From: DASXVX01 sp036504075
GTDB taxonomy: Bacteria; Bacillota; Sulfobacillia; Symbiobacteriales; Symbiobacteriaceae
Direction: 5' to 3'
NCBI GenBank assembly: GCA_036504075.1
Contig: DASXVX010000091.1
Span: forward strand, 1-64,000
Length of the DNA stretch: 64,000 nt
Below, in pieces: positions 62,270-64,000 of this stretch. Numbering within the stretch: the stretch's first letter is position 1; each line of letters starts with the position of its first letter. The notes under the pieces are model-generated. The model saw only the letters and a program-made list of their open reading frames with translations, had not been told where the DNA came from and ran no database searches. A program made the translations under genes and the position numbers.

Positions 62270-62986
62270 GTGAACATTCTGCGCAAGGCCATGGCCGAAG
62301 AGGCCGCCAGGCTGAAGCCGATGCTGGACCGTTGCTACAGTGCCATCCTGCGCTACCAACAGCGGCGTACGCCGGAGAACGAATCGCTCCTCCGGGCGGC
62401 CATGGCGCCCGCCATTGGGCAGTTGATGGTCTTCAAGCCATACATGCCCACGTATAAGCAGGATTACTTCCACGTGCTGGAGGCCCAGTGGCAGCGGCTG
62501 GCGCCGGGTGACCTGATCATGCTTTTTGACCACTGCGTGAACATCACCCACCTGCGGCTCGACCGGGAAATGACGGCTGGCGAAGCCGTGCAGCCCTGGA
62601 GCCGGGAGATGCTGGCCGTATTTGATGAGCGCCGGGCGACACCGCCGGTAGGCGTCTCCAGCGGCGAGTACCTGTGTGCGGGGATCCCGGCAGCACCGGG
62701 ACTGGTCACGGGCAGAGTCCGGGTGGTCAGAACGCCGGCGGACCTTAACGCACTGCAGCCCGGCGAAATCCTGGTCTGCCCCATGGCAACGCCGGACTGG
62801 ACGCCGTACCTGGGCCGGGCCGTGGCCATTGTGACCGACCAGGGCGGCGCCCTCTGCCACGCCGCCATTGTGGCCCGCGAGTTCGGGCTGCCCTGCGTCA
62901 CCGGCTGCCAGAGCGCCACAGGCGTCATCCGGACGGGTGACCGCATTGAGGTAAACGGCGACCTGGGCATTGTGACGTTGGTCTAG
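62270..62986 (+). CDS. Stand-alone PEP-utilizer swivelling-domain protein
   Basis: 238 residues: a helical N-terminal region (about 1-120) of unknown family, then a PEP-utilizing-enzyme mobile domain with the phospho-His loop DQGGALCHAAIVAREFGLP and GDRIEVNGDLGIVTLV. In PPDK, PEP synthase and rifampin phosphotransferase this domain carries phosphate between sites on other domains; here the ATP-grasp and PEP-binding parts are absent, so a partner encoded elsewhere or another function is needed. GTG 62270 follows AAAGGGGGCGG. Confidence 0.8.
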   Translation: MNILRKAMAEEAARLKPMLDRCYSAILRYQQRRTPENESLLRAAMAPAIGQLMVFKPYMPTYKQDYFHVLEAQWQRLAPGDLIMLFDHCVNITHLRLDREMTAGEAVQPWSREMLAVFDERRATPPVGVSSGEYLCAGIPAAPGLVTGRVRVVRTPADLNALQPGEILVCPMATPDWTPYLGRAVAIVTDQGGALCHAAIVAREFGLPCVTGCQSATGVIRTGDRIEVNGDLGIVTLV

Positions 62987-63019
62987 CAGGCTCAATCGTC
63001 AGGCCGGGACTGACGTTCC

Positions 63020-63556
63020 TTACCACCCCGCCAGGTGCGTGCCCTGGGTCAGCATCCCCAGGGCCACCGAGCCCAGCATCAGGTAGGCCGTGGGGATCTT
63101 CAACTGCCGCCCGACGATCATCAGCCCGACAATGACCGCCGGGATGCTCCACTGGTCGTGATTGCCCGTGGTCATCGACTTGTAGCCGAGAAAGAAGAGA
63201 ATCGCCACAATGTAGGCCGAAACCGCGCTCAGGCTGCTTCGGACCGGCGGCAGCTGGAACCAGGCACTGGGCACCCGCCGGATCAGCATGACCACCGCCA
63301 GGCTGACCACGACCATGGCGGCCGCAGCTGCCAGTGCCCCGGCGAGCCCCGCCACGTAGCTGCCGATCGACGCCGTAAAGGCCGCCAGCGGGCCGGGGGT
63401 CGTCTGGCCCAGGGCCATGCCGGCCATAAACTGCGCCGGCGTAATCACATGAGTCTGGACTAACTCACGCTCCAGCCCGGCCAGCAGCGTGCTGCCGCCG
63501 CCAAAGGAGACGGCCGACAGGCCCAGCACGATCATGAAGAGCCGCCAGACCGACAC
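63020..63556 (-). CDS. Chromate transporter (CHR) subunit, C-terminal half type
   Basis: 178 residues, about five or six membrane helices, with the family start LGLSAVSFGGGSTLLAGLER and the GQTTPGPLAAFTASIG signature. In short-chain CHR systems two such halves form the transporter. GTG 63556 directly follows the TAG of the upstream half, so the two are translated together. Confidence 0.9.
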   Translation of the reverse strand: MSVWRLFMIVLGLSAVSFGGGSTLLAGLERELVQTHVITPAQFMAGMALGQTTPGPLAAFTASIGSYVAGLAGALAAAAAMVVVSLAVVMLIRRVPSAWFQLPPVRSSLSAVSAYIVAILFFLGYKSMTTGNHDQWSIPAVIVGLMIVGRQLKIPTAYLMLGSVALGMLTQGTHLAGW

Positions 63557-64000
63557 CTAGGCCACCTCCTTGCCCGGCGTCCGCAGGTAGCCGATGCCGG
63601 CGCCCGCGGCCAGCATCAGCGCCATGAGCAGCAAGGGATGCAGCCCCAGGAACAGCGCCGCCAACCCGGCCGCCGCCATGGCCTGATGGTTCCAGTCTTT
63701 CAGCTTCCGGGCGTTCTCGATGCCGGTGGCAAGCATCAGCCCCGCCGTGGCCCAGACCGCCCCCTGCAGGGCGCCGGCAGTATGGCTACCTATGTACGGG
63801 AGCCGAACGGTCAGCGGCAGCAGCAGCACCAGCGAAACGCCGGGCACCAGCAGCGAGACCTCCCCCACCACCGCGCCCATGAACCCGCCCAGACGGGCGC
63901 CCACGGCTCCCCACAGGTTCAGGAAGGACGGCCCCGGAAAACTGACGGAGAGTGCGTACAGCCCGTCCACCTCCTCGACGGAGATGTCGCCGACCTGCGG
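63557..64000 (-). CDS. Chromate transporter (CHR) subunit, 5' end outside window
   Basis: 147 residues visible; the frame is open through base 64000. The visible start of the piece reads PQVGDISVEEVDGLYALSVSFPGPSFLN, the PGP motif of the CHR family, followed by membrane helices and a basic C-terminus. It partners the 63020-63556 half. Confidence 0.88.
   Translation of the reverse strand, partial: PQVGDISVEEVDGLYALSVSFPGPSFLNLWGAVGARLGGFMGAVVGEVSLLVPGVSLVLLLPLTVRLPYIGSHTAGALQGAVWATAGLMLATGIENARKLKDWNHQAMAAAGLAALFLGLHPLLLMALMLAAGAGIGYLRTPGKEVA

Overview
The window looks like chromosome from a high-GC, Gram-positive, endospore-lineage Firmicute; a Symbiobacterium-type organism fits best. That is inference from four things: AGGAGG-type ribosome sites, frequent GTG and TTG starts, a Gram-positive LexA box, and genes such as typA, murD, a CwlC-like amidase and a ypmR/ypmS-like pair. 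No rRNA, complete IS element or CRISPR array was seen. One tRNA (tRNA-Arg, anticodon CCT) is present. Two thioredoxin-fold genes are readable only if an in-frame UGA is selenocysteine, so the organism probably has a selenocysteine decoding system elsewhere.

Layout. Positions 1-14,100 hold mostly minus-strand housekeeping genes: typA, a P-loop/deoxyribosyltransferase-like fusion, a degenerate LCP protein, an intracellular subtilase (plus strand), a dinB-ogt/ada repair operon behind a LexA box, a Gly-rich repeat protein, murD, an aspartate aminotransferase and a family 2 glycosidase-like protein. Positions 14,270-22,650 hold a BTAD/AAA/TPR regulator, a secreted DUF2690 protein, a tiny secreted-peptide gene, a membrane-anchored penicillin acylase and a frameshifted TPR lipoprotein. 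Positions 22,690-33,160 are accessory. They contain a 32-bp tandem array, the first selenoprotein (FrnE/DsbA type), a multi-SH3 amidase, a secreted Tox-REase-5-like toxin with a candidate immunity gene, a TPR protein next to a small secreted peptide, a palindromic about 21-bp array, and an HTH-ImmA/IrrE plus DUF4411 toxin-antitoxin cassette lying between two copies of a membrane-protein gene.

Positions 33,162-50,400 are more conventional: an AbrB-type permease, a chemoreceptor, a GntR-TauE/SafE-DUF1634 operon, an acyl-CoA synthetase, a YpmS-like protein and SGNH lipase, a MacB/FtsX-type ABC exporter, a short-chain dehydrogenase, a MATE exporter and a second selenoprotein (membrane-anchored DsbA-like, UPGC motif). 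Between tRNA-Arg and a 24-bp copy of its anticodon/variable/T-arm sequence (50,597-54,352) lies a 3.7-kb island with no integrase. It encodes only small membrane and secreted products: a 54-aa membrane protein, a Yip1-type protein, a promoter-led operon of a bacteriocin-like secreted peptide, an 86-aa membrane protein and a CPBP protease, and a 19-residue amphipathic micropeptide with a near-perfect Shine-Dalgarno. Beyond it are a chemoreceptor remnant and a 10-bp tandem array, a dCache hybrid histidine kinase with a GGDEF response regulator, TPP-riboswitch-controlled thiC, a stand-alone PEP-utilizer swivelling-domain protein and a split chromate transporter cut by the window end.

The most unusual signals are the two UGA-recoded redox proteins, the tRNA-bounded bacteriocin-like island with its micropeptide, the secreted nuclease toxin/immunity pair and the domain-swapped Ogt-Ada repair protein.
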